This document shows positions 37,506 through 53,768 of a stretch of DNA of 61,350 nucleotides, piece after piece. Numbering within the stretch: the stretch's first letter is position 1; every line of letters starts with the position of its first letter. A program made the translations under genes and the position numbers. The notes under the pieces were generated by a model. That model did not search any database. It was not told where the DNA came from and saw nothing but the letters and a program-made list of their open reading frames with translations. Source of the stretch: Streptomyces bambusae. Its GTDB lineage: Bacteria > Actinomycetota > Actinomycetes > Streptomycetales > Streptomycetaceae. The stretch spans positions 1 through 61,350 of the forward strand of contig NZ_WTFF01000009.1 in assembly GCF_019400985.1 (NCBI RefSeq). The letters are read 5' to 3'.

Positions 37506-40073
37506 TTGGGGACCCCGAACAGCCGTCCACGGAGTCCTCGGAGCCTGCGGAGTCCGCGGTGGCCGGCCGGGTGGCCGGGCGCCCTCTACGGTCCCCTGCT
37601 GGCCTTCCTCCTCGCCTCGGGCGCGTTCTGCACGGCCTGGGTGGCGCGCGGCACCTTCCCCTTCGGCAACACCGGCCGGGCGATCAACGACCAGGCACAC
37701 CAGTACGTCCCCTTCCACCGGGCGCTGTGGGACCTGGTGCACGGGGAGGCGGCCGGCGACCTGCTGTTCAGCTGGCGCGGCGGCTTCGGCCAGCAGTTCC
37801 TCTCCGACTACCACACCTACCTCGGCAACCCGCTGTCCTGGCTGGCCGTCCTGGTCCCGCGCGAGCACGTGGACCTCGCCGTCTTCGTGGTCACCCCGCT
37901 GACGATGGGCCTGGCGGCCGCCCTGATGACGGTGTACCTGGGCCGGCTGGCGCCGGGCCCGTGGTGGCAGCGGGGCGTGCTCGGGGCGACGTACGGCCTG
38001 TGCGGCTGGGCCCTGTCCGACGCCTCGTACATCCCCATGTGGCTGTGGGGCCTGGCCGCCCTGCCGATGCTCGGCATCGCCGTGGAATGGTGCCTCCAGG
38101 AGCGCCGCTGGTCCGCCGCGACCCTGCTGGTCGCGCTCGCCTGGCTGGGCAACTTCTACACCGCCATGATGGCCACGATGGCGGCGGTCGTGCTGCTGGC
38201 CGTCCGGCTGATCGTGCTCGACCTGACCGGCCGGCAGAGGCTGCGTGCGCTGGGGCGGGCGTCCGCGGCGGCCGTGACCGGCGTGCTCCTCACCCTCCCC
38301 CTCCTGCTGCCGTCGTTCCTCTCCAGCGGGGCGGCGCAGCCGACCGGGGCCGCGTCCTTCGAGCCGGTCCGGTCGGAGATCTTCTTCAGCGGGATGCTGC
38401 CCGCCACCCATCTGTGGGGCGGCCGGCCGCGGCTGTACATCGCCTCGCTCGGGCTGATCCTGGCCGTGTCGTTCCTGTTCAACACGGCCGTCGCCCGCCG
38501 TACGCGGCTGGTGTGGACGGCGGCGGTCGCGGCCGTGGCGGCCTCGTTCCAGTTCCCGCCGACCCAGTTCGTGTGGCACGGCCTGGCGGTGCCGAACGGC
38601 AATCCGTACCGCGAGGCCTTCGTGTTCTCCGGGATGCTGGTCGTCGTGGCCTGGCTGGCGCTGGCCGCCCGCCCGCGGCCGCTGCACGTGGCGGCCGGCG
38701 CGGCCGTGCTGGTGGCGGCGGCCTTCCTGCTCCGCCACACCGACGACTTCGGGGGCTGGACCTGGCCGGCCGTGCTCGGTGGCGGCGGCGTCTCCCTGCT
38801 GGCGCTGGTCCTGCTGTGGCTGGGCGAGAGGCCGGGCGGGACGGCGGGCGAGAGGCCGGGCGGGAAGCCGGGCGGGAAGCGGCGGGTCCTGGTCCCGGTC
38901 GCCGCCGTGCTGATGGCCGGCGTGGTGTTCGCCGAGTCGGCCGTCGCCGCCGCGGGCGCCGATGCCCGACGCGCCCGCGAACGCTGGGCCAAGCCGACCG
39001 CCACCTCCAGCCGCTCGATCAACGAGCACGCCGAGGCGGTGCGGCGGGCATCCGGCTGGCCGGCGTACCGCACGGACTCCGGCTCCCCGCAGACCTCGTA
39101 CAACGACGCCCTCGCCCTGCGCGCGGAGGGCCCGCAGTACTACAGCAGCTACCTCCCGGCGGCCACCTTCCAGGCCCTGGAGCCCCTGGGCTACGGCTAC
39201 AAGAACGACGGCCGGACCGTCTTCGGCGCCGACAACCCCGTGCTCGACGCGATCTTCGCCATCGGCGCCCGGGTCCGCCCGGCCGGCGACGCCGGCGCCC
39301 TGTGGGAGGCCGACCGCTTCCCCGCTCCGCCGCTGGTCACGGTCCGCCCGGCGCCGTTCACCTCGCCGGCCCCCGCCGACAGCGTGTACGCGCGCCAGGA
39401 GAACGTCCTGGGCTCCGCCGTGTACGAGGTCCCGGCCGTGGCCCGCGGCGCCGCGGCGGCCGAGCAGACGTACACCGCCCGCTGCACCCCCGGCTCCCAG
39501 GCCTTCTGGTACTCCCCCGAGCTCCGCGGCACCCTGGCCGGCCCGCACAGCGAGCAGCCGCTGGAGCACCGCATGACGGGCGTCGTACCGCTCGGCCCGG
39601 TCCCCTCCTCCGGCAATCTCGCGGTCACGGTCCGTCCGGACGACGACGGGGGCGCCACGGCCCCCGAGCACCCGATCGGCTGCCTGGACCGCGCACAGCT
39701 GGACGCTGCGGTCCGCGGGCTGACCGCGACGGGCGCCACGCGCGTCGAGGCCGGCGGCCACACCCTGAAGGCCACCCTGCCTCCGGGCAGCACCGGCACC
39801 GCCGTCGTCTCCACCACGGCCGCCCCGGGCTGGCAGTGCTCCCTGCCGGCCAGGCCCTTCCACGGGCTCCTCGCCTTCGACCTCCCCCCGGGCACGACCA
39901 GCCTCACGTGCACCTTCACCCCCAGGGGCCTCCTCCCCGGCCTGGCGGGCGCCGCCCTGGCCCTCCTGACCCTCCTCACGGCCACGGCCATCTCCCGCCG
40001 CCGCCGGCCCACCCCGGCCACCGCCGCGCCGTCCGGTTCCGAGGACGCACCGGCTCTGCGATCAGTGCACTGA
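37506..40073 (+). CDS. YfhO-family membrane protein
   Basis: 855 residues from TTG 37506 with GGAG 7 bases upstream; the longer open frame has no better start. About 12 hydrophobic helices in the first 480 residues, after INDQAHQYVPFHRALWDLVH and SWRGGFGQQFLSDYHTYLGN, which match the YfhO pattern (GT-C-like enzymes, implicated in glycosylating teichoic acids or other surface polymers). A large extracytoplasmic domain follows (about 490-820), then a last helix (GLAGAALALLTLLTATAI). A low-complexity GERPGGTAGERPGGKPGG repeat lies in a loop. Lies between the str and rpo operons, transcribed opposite to both. Substrate unknown. Confidence 0.88.
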   Translation: MGTPNSRPRSPRSLRSPRWPAGWPGALYGPLLAFLLASGAFCTAWVARGTFPFGNTGRAINDQAHQYVPFHRALWDLVHGEAAGDLLFSWRGGFGQQFLSDYHTYLGNPLSWLAVLVPREHVDLAVFVVTPLTMGLAAALMTVYLGRLAPGPWWQRGVLGATYGLCGWALSDASYIPMWLWGLAALPMLGIAVEWCLQERRWSAATLLVALAWLGNFYTAMMATMAAVVLLAVRLIVLDLTGRQRLRALGRASAAAVTGVLLTLPLLLPSFLSSGAAQPTGAASFEPVRSEIFFSGMLPATHLWGGRPRLYIASLGLILAVSFLFNTAVARRTRLVWTAAVAAVAASFQFPPTQFVWHGLAVPNGNPYREAFVFSGMLVVVAWLALAARPRPLHVAAGAAVLVAAAFLLRHTDDFGGWTWPAVLGGGGVSLLALVLLWLGERPGGTAGERPGGKPGGKRRVLVPVAAVLMAGVVFAESAVAAAGADARRARERWAKPTATSSRSINEHAEAVRRASGWPAYRTDSGSPQTSYNDALALRAEGPQYYSSYLPAATFQALEPLGYGYKNDGRTVFGADNPVLDAIFAIGARVRPAGDAGALWEADRFPAPPLVTVRPAPFTSPAPADSVYARQENVLGSAVYEVPAVARGAAAAEQTYTARCTPGSQAFWYSPELRGTLAGPHSEQPLEHRMTGVVPLGPVPSSGNLAVTVRPDDDGGATAPEHPIGCLDRAQLDAAVRGLTATGATRVEAGGHTLKATLPPGSTGTAVVSTTAAPGWQCSLPARPFHGLLAFDLPPGTTSLTCTFTPRGLLPGLAGAALALLTLLTATAISRRRRPTPATAAPSGSEDAPALRSVH

Positions 40074-40116
40074 CCGGCCGGCCGGATGATCCGGGAGGCC
40101 GTACGGCCGCACCCGC

Positions 40117-40195
40117 GGACGCGGCGCACCACCTCCCGTGACGGACGCGGCGCACCACCTCCCGTGACGGACGCGGCTGCACCACCTCCCGTGAC
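40117..40195. repeat. Three direct repeats of 26-27 bp
   Basis: Units begin at 40117, 40143 and 40169 (each starts GGACGCGGCGCACCACC or, in the third, with one extra T). They lie head to tail without spacers, between the YfhO stop and the rpoC terminator. Function not known. Confidence 0.85.
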
Positions 40196-40215
40196 CGGTG
40201 AGCCCCCGAAACGCG

Positions 40216-40260
40216 AAGAAGCCCCTGACCCGCTCCTTTCGGAGTGGGCAGGGGCTTCTT
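40216..40260 (-). terminator. rpoC terminator
   Basis: AAGAAGCCCCTG / CAGGGGCTTCTT outer stem plus an inner stem closing on a TTTC loop (CTCC / GGAG), 10 bases after the rpoC stop. A strong factor-independent type terminator. Confidence 0.85.
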
Positions 40261-40269
40261 CAGTGACTC

Positions 40270-44169
<3,900 letters not shown>

Positions 44170-44267
44170 TGTGCGTCAATCCCTCTTTCGGGGTCGTGTC
44201 TCTTGATCAGTGGTCTGAAACGGTCCCGGGGACGGCGGGGGCTCTTGTGGAGCCCCCGCCGGGCCCG

Positions 44268-47750
<3,483 letters not shown>

Positions 47751-48248
47751 GAGGGGGTCCTTCCGAGGGCTCGGACTCACTACGCGCGTACCGGTCCCAG
47801 CCGACACAGAAGACGGATGACTCCTGATCCGACCAAAAGGCCAGGTCAGAGACGCTCAGTCAGTGTGGTTCAGCGTGGGCATGCCCCTGGCGACGGGCAG
47901 GGGACAGCTAACAGGCAGCGCAAAGGGTCAGTGTAGCCACTTGGCTCACTGATGTCCAGACCAGGTTTCCGGAGTCCGGCAACAGGCCTTCCCCACTGTT
48001 GTTCAAACCAACCCTGCGATCAACGCTGCGGCCCTCGTGCACAGAGCGCGTATCAATACTGCCCTCTTCGTAGTCGATCCATGCCTCGGATCCGGATCGA
48101 CCTGGCGACGGTCCTGAGAATTGCGCGCCGCGTGCCGTTCGTCAAGGCCCCCTGCTCCGTGCGGATCATCGCCGGACCCGGCAGCAGGGCAACGAAGATC
48201 ACCATACTCCCCAACGAGAGCGGGGCAAGTCAGGCACTGCGGATACGC
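47751..48248 (-). other. rplL-rpoB gap, no gene
   Basis: About 500 bases without a supported coding region, separating the L12 gene from rpoB. Together with the stem-loop at 48249-48284 it probably contains an rpoB promoter or the processing region that lets polymerase be made at a lower level than L12. No convincing -10/-35 pair was identified. Confidence 0.5.
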
Positions 48249-48284
48249 CGAAGGGCGACCACCCTTTCGGGTGATCGCCCTTCG
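48249..48284 (-). terminator. Attenuator-like stem-loop after rplL
   Basis: CGAAGGGCGA-C-CACCC / GGGTG-A-TCGCCCTTCG around a TTTC loop: 15 pairs with one mismatch, 30 bases after the rplL stop. A site for partial termination between the L10-L12 and beta-beta' genes. Confidence 0.75.
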
Positions 48285-48313
48285 TCAGAGGCCGTCAGGC
48301 GGCCTCGGAGGTG

Positions 48314-48697
48314 TTACTTGACCTCGACGGCCGCACCGGCAGCCTTGAGGGACTCGGCGGCCTTCTCAGCGGCCTCCTTGTTGACCTTCTCGAGGACCGG
48401 CTTCGGGGTGCCGTCGACGAGGTCCTTGGCCTCCTTCAGACCCAGGGAGGTCAGCTCACGCACGACCTTGATGACCTGGATCTTCTTGTCGCCGGCGCCG
48501 GTGAGGATGACGTCGAACTCGTCCTTCTCCTCAGCGGCCTCGGCCGGGGCACCGGGGACGCCGGCGGCGGCAACGGCGACCGGGGCGGCGGCGGTGACGT
48601 CGAACTTGTCCTCGAAGGCCTTCACGAACTCGGCGAGCTCGATGAGGGTCATCTCCTCGAACTGAGCGAGCAGGTCGTCCTGAGACAGCTTCGCCAT
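48314..48697 (-). CDS. rplL: 50S ribosomal protein L7/L12
   Basis: 127 residues from ATG 48697 ([20 protein letters not shown]). N-terminal dimerisation domain, Ala/Pro-rich hinge ([20 protein letters not shown]), C-terminal factor-binding domain with [20 protein letters not shown] and [10 protein letters not shown]. Multiple copies form the stalk. Confidence 0.98.
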   Translation of the reverse strand: MAKLSQDDLLAQFEEMTLIELAEFVKAFEDKFDVTAAAPVAVAAAGVPGAPAEAAEEKDEFDVILTGAGDKKIQVIKVVRELTSLGLKEAKDLVDGTPKPVLEKVNKEAAEKAAESLKAAGAAVEVK

Positions 48698-48809
48698 GAT
48701 GGGCGATCCTTCCACGTAATTCGGCTGGTGCCGAGATGTATCGAAAGGCGGGCGTAACGGCCCGCTACGACCCGCGCACTAGGCGGCGCGGATCAATGCG
48801 CGAGCCGAA

Positions 48810-49340
48810 TTACTCGGCACCGCCCTGCTCGGCCTGCTTGGCGCGAAGCGCGTCCACGGTGCGGACGAGCTTCGACGGGAGCGCCTGGAAGAGCGCGGCA
48901 GCCTGGGACTGCTTGCCCTTCATGGCACCCGCCAGCTTGGCGAGCAGAACCTCGCGGGACTCGAGGTCCGCAAGCTTCTTGATCTCATCGGCCGACAGCG
49001 CCTTGCCGTCAAGGACGCCGGCCTTGATGATGAGGTTCGGGTTTTCCTTGGCGAAGTCACGCAGGGCCTTCGCCGACTCCACCGGGTCACCGGTGACGAA
49101 GGCGACCGCGGTCGGACCAGCGAAGTGCTCGTCCAGCGCGGTGATCCCGGCCTGGTTGGCCGCAATCTTGGTCAGCGTGTTCTTCACCACGGCGTACTGG
49201 GCGTTCTCACCGAGAGAGCGACGCAGCGTCTTGAGCTGCGCGACGGTGAGACCCCGGTACTCGGTCAGCACGGCGGCGTTGGAGCTCTGGAACGCGTCCG
49301 TGAGCTCGGCCACCGATGCAGCCTTGTTGGGCGTCGGCAT
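48810..49340 (-). CDS. rplJ: 50S ribosomal protein L10
   Basis: 176 residues from ATG 49340 ([20 protein letters not shown]), with a GGAAGGAGG-rich ribosome site. [20 protein letters not shown] and the C-terminal L12-binding helix. In-frame sequence to 49505 belongs to the leader. Confidence 0.98.
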   Translation of the reverse strand: MPTPNKAASVAELTDAFQSSNAAVLTEYRGLTVAQLKTLRRSLGENAQYAVVKNTLTKIAANQAGITALDEHFAGPTAVAFVTGDPVESAKALRDFAKENPNLIIKAGVLDGKALSADEIKKLADLESREVLLAKLAGAMKGKQSQAAALFQALPSKLVRTVDALRAKQAEQGGAE

Positions 49341-49572
49341 GGTGCGTCGGCCTCCTTCCGGGTGATGAGGACCGCTCAGAAGGGGCTGACAAAACAAAGC
49401 GCCCCGGGCGCAGGCGCACGGGGCAGTGCTCGACCGGAACGAGTCCGGGAGCTTTTCCAGTGTCACCTGCGCGGGTCGCCCGCTCTGAGCGGATCCTTCG
49501 GTCACCGGGCCCTGACGGACACAGCGACGACCAGCGGTCTTTGGCTTCTGTGGAACTGTACGTGACCCGCCC
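49341..49572 (-). promoter_or_regulatory. rplJ leader with attenuator-like hairpin
   Basis: About 230 bases without a gene. On the minus strand GCCCCG ... CGGGGC (49424-49401) is followed directly by GCTTTGTTTTGTC, a U-rich run rare in this genome, which looks like a factor-independent attenuator about 60 bases before rplJ. In other bacteria the rplJ leader binds the L10-L12 complex; the sequence here would have to be tested for that. Confidence 0.5.
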
Positions 49573-49597
49573 CCGGGAGGGCAAATCGCCCTCCCGG
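49573..49597 (-). terminator. Terminator after lipoprotein gene
   Basis: Perfect 10-bp arms CCGGGAGGGC / GCCCTCCCGG with an AAATC loop, 46 bases beyond the lipoprotein stop. Confidence 0.8.
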
Positions 49598-49643
49598 CCT
49601 CCGACGAGGGACCCCGGCTCCGCCCGACCGCCGGCCGGCCGGC

Positions 49644-50507
49644 TCAGCCCTGCTGCTGCCCGGCCCCGCCCAGCTCGGCGAGGTCCATGACCTGGTCGGC
49701 CGGCGGCGCGGTCACCTCGACCGGCTTGTTGATGTCCAGGAACTTGATGGTCATGTCCAGCGGGCCCGAGGTGCCCTGGCCGCGGGTGCGGAACTGCTTG
49801 GTCTGGTCGTTCTCGTCGATCCAGATGTCCATGACCAGGTCCTTGATGCCCTGGGCCTCCATCTCCTTGAGGTTCTTCTCCTGCCGCGCCTTGGCCTCAG
49901 GCGTGGCGGTGGCGCTCTGGGCCTTGAGCTGGTCGAGGGTGACGGTGCCGGTCAGGTGCGTGGTCTTCTGCCCGTCCACGGTCTCCTCGCCGACCTTCTT
50001 CAGGTCCTTGGCGGCACTGAGGTTCCCGGCCTTGTCCCCCGGGTTCTCACCCTGCTGCTGGCCGGCGCCGAGCGCGTCCAGCTGCTTGGCCTGGTCCGGG
50101 GCCAGGGCCTTGAGGTCGAACTTCAGCCACTTGCCCTCGGAGCCCATGTACACGGCGCCGTCGAGGAGGCGGATCTCCACGCTCTCCCCCGGCTTCTCGG
50201 GCGAGGCCATCTTCATGGACATGGCCACGGTGGGCTTGATCCGCATGCTGGTCTCGCCGGAGATGTTCTCCCCCGCGGCCGTGCCCGACATGGTGTACCG
50301 GAGGGAGTTGATCTCCTCCGACTTCTTCTTCGTCTTCTCCAGGTACGTGGCCGGCGCCGCCTCGGCGGGCTTCTGGGCGGCCTGGGACGGCGCGGAGGCG
50401 CCCTTGTCCTTCTTGCCGTCCTTACCGCCCTCGCACGCGGTCGCGCCTCCTGCGAGCAGGACGGCGGCCAGGACGGCACCGGCGGTCTTGCGGTACTTCA
50501 CGTTCAT
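49644..50507 (-). CDS. LppX/LprG-like lipoprotein
   Basis: 287 residues. The signal peptide KTAGAVLAAVLLAGGATAC ends in a lipidation cysteine (relaxed lipobox ATAC), followed by a charged Lys/Asp/Gly linker. The mature domain (NSLRYTMSGTAAGENISGET, VEIRLLDGAVYMGSEGKWLK, MDIWIDENDQTKQFRTRGQG) resembles the LolA/LppX fold, which carries lipids between membrane and envelope. Located between rplA and rplJ in the same orientation, as in other Streptomyces, but isolated by terminators on both sides. Confidence 0.85.
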   Translation of the reverse strand: MNVKYRKTAGAVLAAVLLAGGATACEGGKDGKKDKGASAPSQAAQKPAEAAPATYLEKTKKKSEEINSLRYTMSGTAAGENISGETSMRIKPTVAMSMKMASPEKPGESVEIRLLDGAVYMGSEGKWLKFDLKALAPDQAKQLDALGAGQQQGENPGDKAGNLSAAKDLKKVGEETVDGQKTTHLTGTVTLDQLKAQSATATPEAKARQEKNLKEMEAQGIKDLVMDIWIDENDQTKQFRTRGQGTSGPLDMTIKFLDINKPVEVTAPPADQVMDLAELGGAGQQQG

Positions 50508-50596
50508 GGTGTTCCCCCCATGGTGCTGCTGTTACTACGAGTGACTCTACGTGTCAGGTCTGACAGTAATCGCACAGGGTTCGCACAGCACAAGAA

Positions 50597-50641
50597 AAAC
50601 GGGCCCTCCGCCGCCCGCAAAGGGAGGCAGAGGGCCCGTTT
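50597..50641 (-). terminator. rplA terminator
   Basis: 12-bp perfect arms AAACGGGCCCTC / GAGGGCCCGTTT, 27 bases after the rplA stop, followed on the minus strand by a short T run. Confidence 0.85.
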
Positions 50642-50668
50642 CAGCCACTCAGAGAGCCGTTACGAGGC

Positions 50669-51397
50669 TCAGACCGCGGCCGGGTCCTCCTCGGTGAGGA
50701 GGTTGCGGGTGCGGTTCGGGTCCAGCTGGATGCCGGGGCCCATGGTGGTGGTCAGGGCGGCCTTCTTCAGGTAGCGGCCCTTCGCGGCGGACGGCTTCAG
50801 ACGGAGGATCTCCTCCAGGGCCGCGCCGTAGTTCTCGACCAGCTGCTCATCGGTGAAGGAGACCTTGCCGATGATGAAGTGCAGGTTCGAGTGCTTGTCG
50901 ACGCGGAACTCGATCTTGCCGCCCTTGATGTCGGTGACGGCCTTGGCCACGTCCATCGTCACGGTGCCGGTCTTCGGGTTCGGCATCAGACCACGCGGAC
51001 CGAGCACGCGGCCGAGGCGGCCGACCTTGCCCATGAGGTCCGGGGTGGCGACAACCGCGTCGAACTCGTTCAGGCGGTTGCCCTTGGCGATCTCGTCGAT
51101 CAGCTCGTCGTTGCCGACGATGTCGGCGCCAGCGGCCTCCGCGGCCGCAGCACGGTCACCGGTCGCGAAGACCAGGACCCGGGCGGTCTTACCGGTGCCG
51201 TGCGGGAGGTTCACGGTGCCACGGACCATCTGGTCGGCCTTGCGCGGGTCAACACCCAGGCGGAAGGCGACCTCGACGGTGGCGTCGAACTTGACCGAGG
51301 AGGTCTCCTTGGCGAGACGGACGGCCTCGAGCGGGGCGTACAGCTTCTCCCGGTCGACCTTGGCGTCCGCAGCGCGGAGATTCTTGCTGCGCTTCAC
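50669..51397 (-). CDS. rplA: 50S ribosomal protein L1
   Basis: 242 residues. [20 protein letters not shown] and the L1 signature [21 protein letters not shown]1 forms the mobile stalk that moves E-site tRNA and in E. coli represses rplKA translation. Confidence 0.98.
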   Translation of the reverse strand: MKRSKNLRAADAKVDREKLYAPLEAVRLAKETSSVKFDATVEVAFRLGVDPRKADQMVRGTVNLPHGTGKTARVLVFATGDRAAAAEAAGADIVGNDELIDEIAKGNRLNEFDAVVATPDLMGKVGRLGRVLGPRGLMPNPKTGTVTMDVAKAVTDIKGGKIEFRVDKHSNLHFIIGKVSFTDEQLVENYGAALEEILRLKPSAAKGRYLKKAALTTTMGPGIQLDPNRTRNLLTEEDPAAV

Positions 51398-51486
51398 TTC
51401 TGCTCCTGTGTGTATTGCTTCAGGGTGTGGAGTCGTGGTGCGGACCAGCGCTTGGCCCTACCACTAGGTACTGCTGGAGGCTGAAC

Positions 51487-51921
51487 TCAGCCCTCGATCG
51501 TGATGCCCATGGAGCGGGCGGTGCCGGCGATGATCTTCTCGGCGGCGTCGAGGTCGTTGGCGTTCAGGTCGGGCATCTTGGTGGTGGCGATGTCCCGGAC
51601 CTGGTCGCGCGTCAGCTTGGCGACCTTGGTCTTGTGGGGCTCGCCGGAGCCCTTGTCCACACCCGCGGCCTTGAGGATCAGGCGGGCGGCCGGCGGAGTC
51701 TTGGTCACGAAGGTGAAGGAGCGGTCCTCGTAGACCGTGATCTCCACCGGCACGACCATGCCACGCTGCGACTCGGTCGCGGCGTTGTAGGCCTTGCAGA
51801 ACTCCATGATGTTGACGCCGTGCTGACCCAGCGCGGGGCCGACCGGCGGGGCCGGGTTGGCCGCACCGGCATTGATCTGGAGCTTGATAAGCCCCGTGAC
51901 CTTCTTCTTCTTGGGAGGCAT
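51487..51921 (-). CDS. rplK: 50S ribosomal protein L11
   Basis: 144 residues. [20 protein letters not shown] carries the proline-rich thiostrepton-binding segment, and [20 protein letters not shown] follows. Mutation or deletion of this gene gives the relC phenotype in Streptomyces (loss of ppGpp response, antibiotic defect); here it is intact. Confidence 0.98.
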   Translation of the reverse strand: MPPKKKKVTGLIKLQINAGAANPAPPVGPALGQHGVNIMEFCKAYNAATESQRGMVVPVEITVYEDRSFTFVTKTPPAARLILKAAGVDKGSGEPHKTKVAKLTRDQVRDIATTKMPDLNANDLDAAEKIIAGTARSMGITIEG

Positions 51922-52029
51922 TGCTCTCTCCGGGTCCTAGTGAGAGTTTTCCAGCCGCCGATCCGGGTCATCCGGATGGAGGCATACCGCACCACGATAA
52001 CGGGTATGGGTGCGGGGCTTAAAACCGAG

Positions 52030-52065
52030 CAGGTCAGACCGCCCCAGCGGGGCCGGCCTGACCTG
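52030..52065 (-). terminator. Stem-loop between nusG and rplK
   Basis: CAGGTCAG / CTGACCTG outer arms and a CCCC-AGC-GGGG inner stem in the 182-base nusG-rplK gap. Separates secE-nusG from rplK-rplA transcription at least in part. Confidence 0.7.
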
Positions 52066-52103
52066 TCCGGAAGCTTTCGCCCAGAAGATCCGTACGGAGT
52101 GGA

Positions 52104-53021
52104 TCAGTTCTTCTGGATCTGGTCGAAGCTCAGCTCGACGGGGGTCTCGCGGCCGAAGATCTCGACGAGGCCCTTGACCTTCTTCGAGTCGGCGTTGATC
52201 TCGTTGATGGTGGCCTGGAGCGTGGCGAACGGGCCGTCGGTGACGGTGACCGAGTCGCCGACCTCGAAGTCCAGGACCTCGACGGTGCGCTTGACGGCGG
52301 GCGCCGGCAGACCGGCGGCCTCGGCGGCGGCCTTCTCGGCCTTCTCCTTGGCCTCCGGGGCGAGCATCTTGACGATCTCGTCCAGGGTCAGCGGGTACGG
52401 GTCGTAGGCGTTGCCCACGAAGCCGGTGACGCCGGGCGTGTTGCGGACGACGCCCCAGGACTCGTTCGTCAGGTCCATGCGGACGAGCACGTAGCCGGGC
52501 AGCTTGTTCTGCCGGACGTTCTTGCGCTCGCCGTTCTTGATCTGGACGATCTCTTCCTCGGGCACCTCGGCCTGGTAGATGAACTCCTCGACGTTCAGCG
52601 AGACGGCACGCTGTTCGAGGTTCGCCTTCACGCGCTTCTCGTAGCCGGCGTAGGTGTGGATCACGTACCACTCGCCGGGGAGCGTGCGCAGCTCCTCGCG
52701 CAGGGCCTCGATGGGGTCGACGGGCTCGGCCGGCTCCTCCGGAGCCTCCTCGGCAGCGGCCTCGACGACGGCGTCCTCGTCGGCCTCGACCTCGTCGGTC
52801 TCGTCCTCGTAGGACTCGACGTCCTCGTCGACGTCCTCGTCGGCGGTCTCGGAGTCGTCCTCGATGTGCAGGGCGGCGTCCTCGGCGGGCACGCCGGCCT
52901 CGGCGGCGTCGGCGAGCTCGGCCTCGTCAGGGTCCACAGCGTCCGCCGCCTCGACGATGTCGAGCTCGTCCTCGACGGACTCGACGGAGTCGGGGCTCAC
53001 GTTCAGGTTCGGGTCAGACAC
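52104..53021 (-). CDS. nusG: Transcription termination/antitermination factor NusG
   Basis: 305 residues from GTG 53021 ([20 protein letters not shown]). The first 120 residues are an Asp/Glu-rich, probably disordered extension ([20 protein letters not shown]). The NGN domain follows ([33 protein letters not shown]) and then the KOW domain ([20 protein letters not shown]). E. coli NusG is 181 residues, so the extension accounts for the difference. Works with NusE (rpsJ product) and polymerase, both encoded in this window. Confidence 0.97.
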   Translation of the reverse strand: MSDPNLNVSPDSVESVEDELDIVEAADAVDPDEAELADAAEAGVPAEDAALHIEDDSETADEDVDEDVESYEDETDEVEADEDAVVEAAAEEAPEEPAEPVDPIEALREELRTLPGEWYVIHTYAGYEKRVKANLEQRAVSLNVEEFIYQAEVPEEEIVQIKNGERKNVRQNKLPGYVLVRMDLTNESWGVVRNTPGVTGFVGNAYDPYPLTLDEIVKMLAPEAKEKAEKAAAEAAGLPAPAVKRTVEVLDFEVGDSVTVTDGPFATLQATINEINADSKKVKGLVEIFGRETPVELSFDQIQKN

Positions 53022-53105
53022 GGTGGCTGCTTCTTCCTGGATACAAAAATGGGTGGAACATGCGAAAACGGGCGGCACCCATCAAGGCGCCGCCCTCCGC
53101 GGGGA

Positions 53106-53387
53106 TCAGCCGAAGACGAACTTGATGGCTTCCTGGAACCCATAGTCAATCACGGTAACCAGACCGATCATGATGACCACGAAGACAATCACCACGGTGG
53201 TGTACGTCGTCAGCTGGCTACGAGTGGGCCAGACGACCTTGCGGAGTTCCGCGACGATCTGGCGGTAGAACAGCGCGAGACGGCCCAGAGGGCCCTTCTT
53301 CCCGCGCTTGCCACCCTTACGGGCCTTCTTGTCGCGGGTCGCGTCCTCGGCGTCAGGCATGTCGATGGAGCCCAGGGCGTCCGTCAC
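53106..53387 (-). CDS. secE: Protein translocase subunit SecE
   Basis: 93 residues from GTG 53387 (TDALGSIDMPDAEDATRDKK), with AGGTGAGA upstream; ATG 53411 is in frame but has no site. A basic amphipathic region (FYRQIVAELRKVVWPTRSQL), then a single membrane helix (VVIVFVVIMIGLVTVI). Clamps SecY. Follows tRNA-Trp, precedes nusG. Confidence 0.96.
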   Translation of the reverse strand: MTDALGSIDMPDAEDATRDKKARKGGKRGKKGPLGRLALFYRQIVAELRKVVWPTRSQLTTYTTVVIVFVVIMIGLVTVIDYGFQEAIKFVFG

Positions 53388-53492
53388 GTCTCTCACCTGA
53401 ATCCGGGTCATGGCCGTGCCGCGCCCGGTTGAGCCGCACGGCGGTGCATCGAAGTACGTACCTGCGCACACATCCGGCGAAGGAGTGTGGAG

Positions 53493-53565
53493 CAGGGCCG
53501 GAGGGACTCGAACCCCCAACCGCTGGTTTTGGAGACCAGTGCTCTACCAATTGAGCTACGACCCT
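53493..53565 (-). tRNA. tRNA-Trp (CCA anticodon)
   Basis: 73 bases. Acceptor AGGGTCG / CGGCCCT (one G-U), D-arm GCTC...GAGC, anticodon arm CTGGT-CTCCAAA-ACCAG giving CCA, T-arm with GGTTCGAGTC-like loop. The discriminator is G and 3'-CCA is not encoded. Upstream of secE as in other actinobacteria. Confidence 0.96.
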
Positions 53566-53768
53566 TTGCGTCCCCCAACCTACCGCATCCGAGCGGGTGC
53601 ACGGAGTGCGCACGCTTTCCTGCGGCTGGCGAGGTCCAACGACAGGTGAGTGTACGTGGTCCCGGCCCCGACGTCGAACAGGAATGATCCGTACGGCTTG
53701 CGGACGGTCATCGTCCGCTCCCTGAAACGTCGCGCCGCGGGCCCGCACCGTCTGGGACGATGGGCCGC

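Noticed and set aside
37083..39863. 926-codon minus-strand open frame opposite the YfhO gene
   Set aside because: Gly/Arg/Gln-rich without helices or motifs; the plus-strand frame has clear membrane helices and family signature.
40117..40195. CRISPR-like array
   Set aside because: Three contiguous repeats without spacers and no cas genes nearby.
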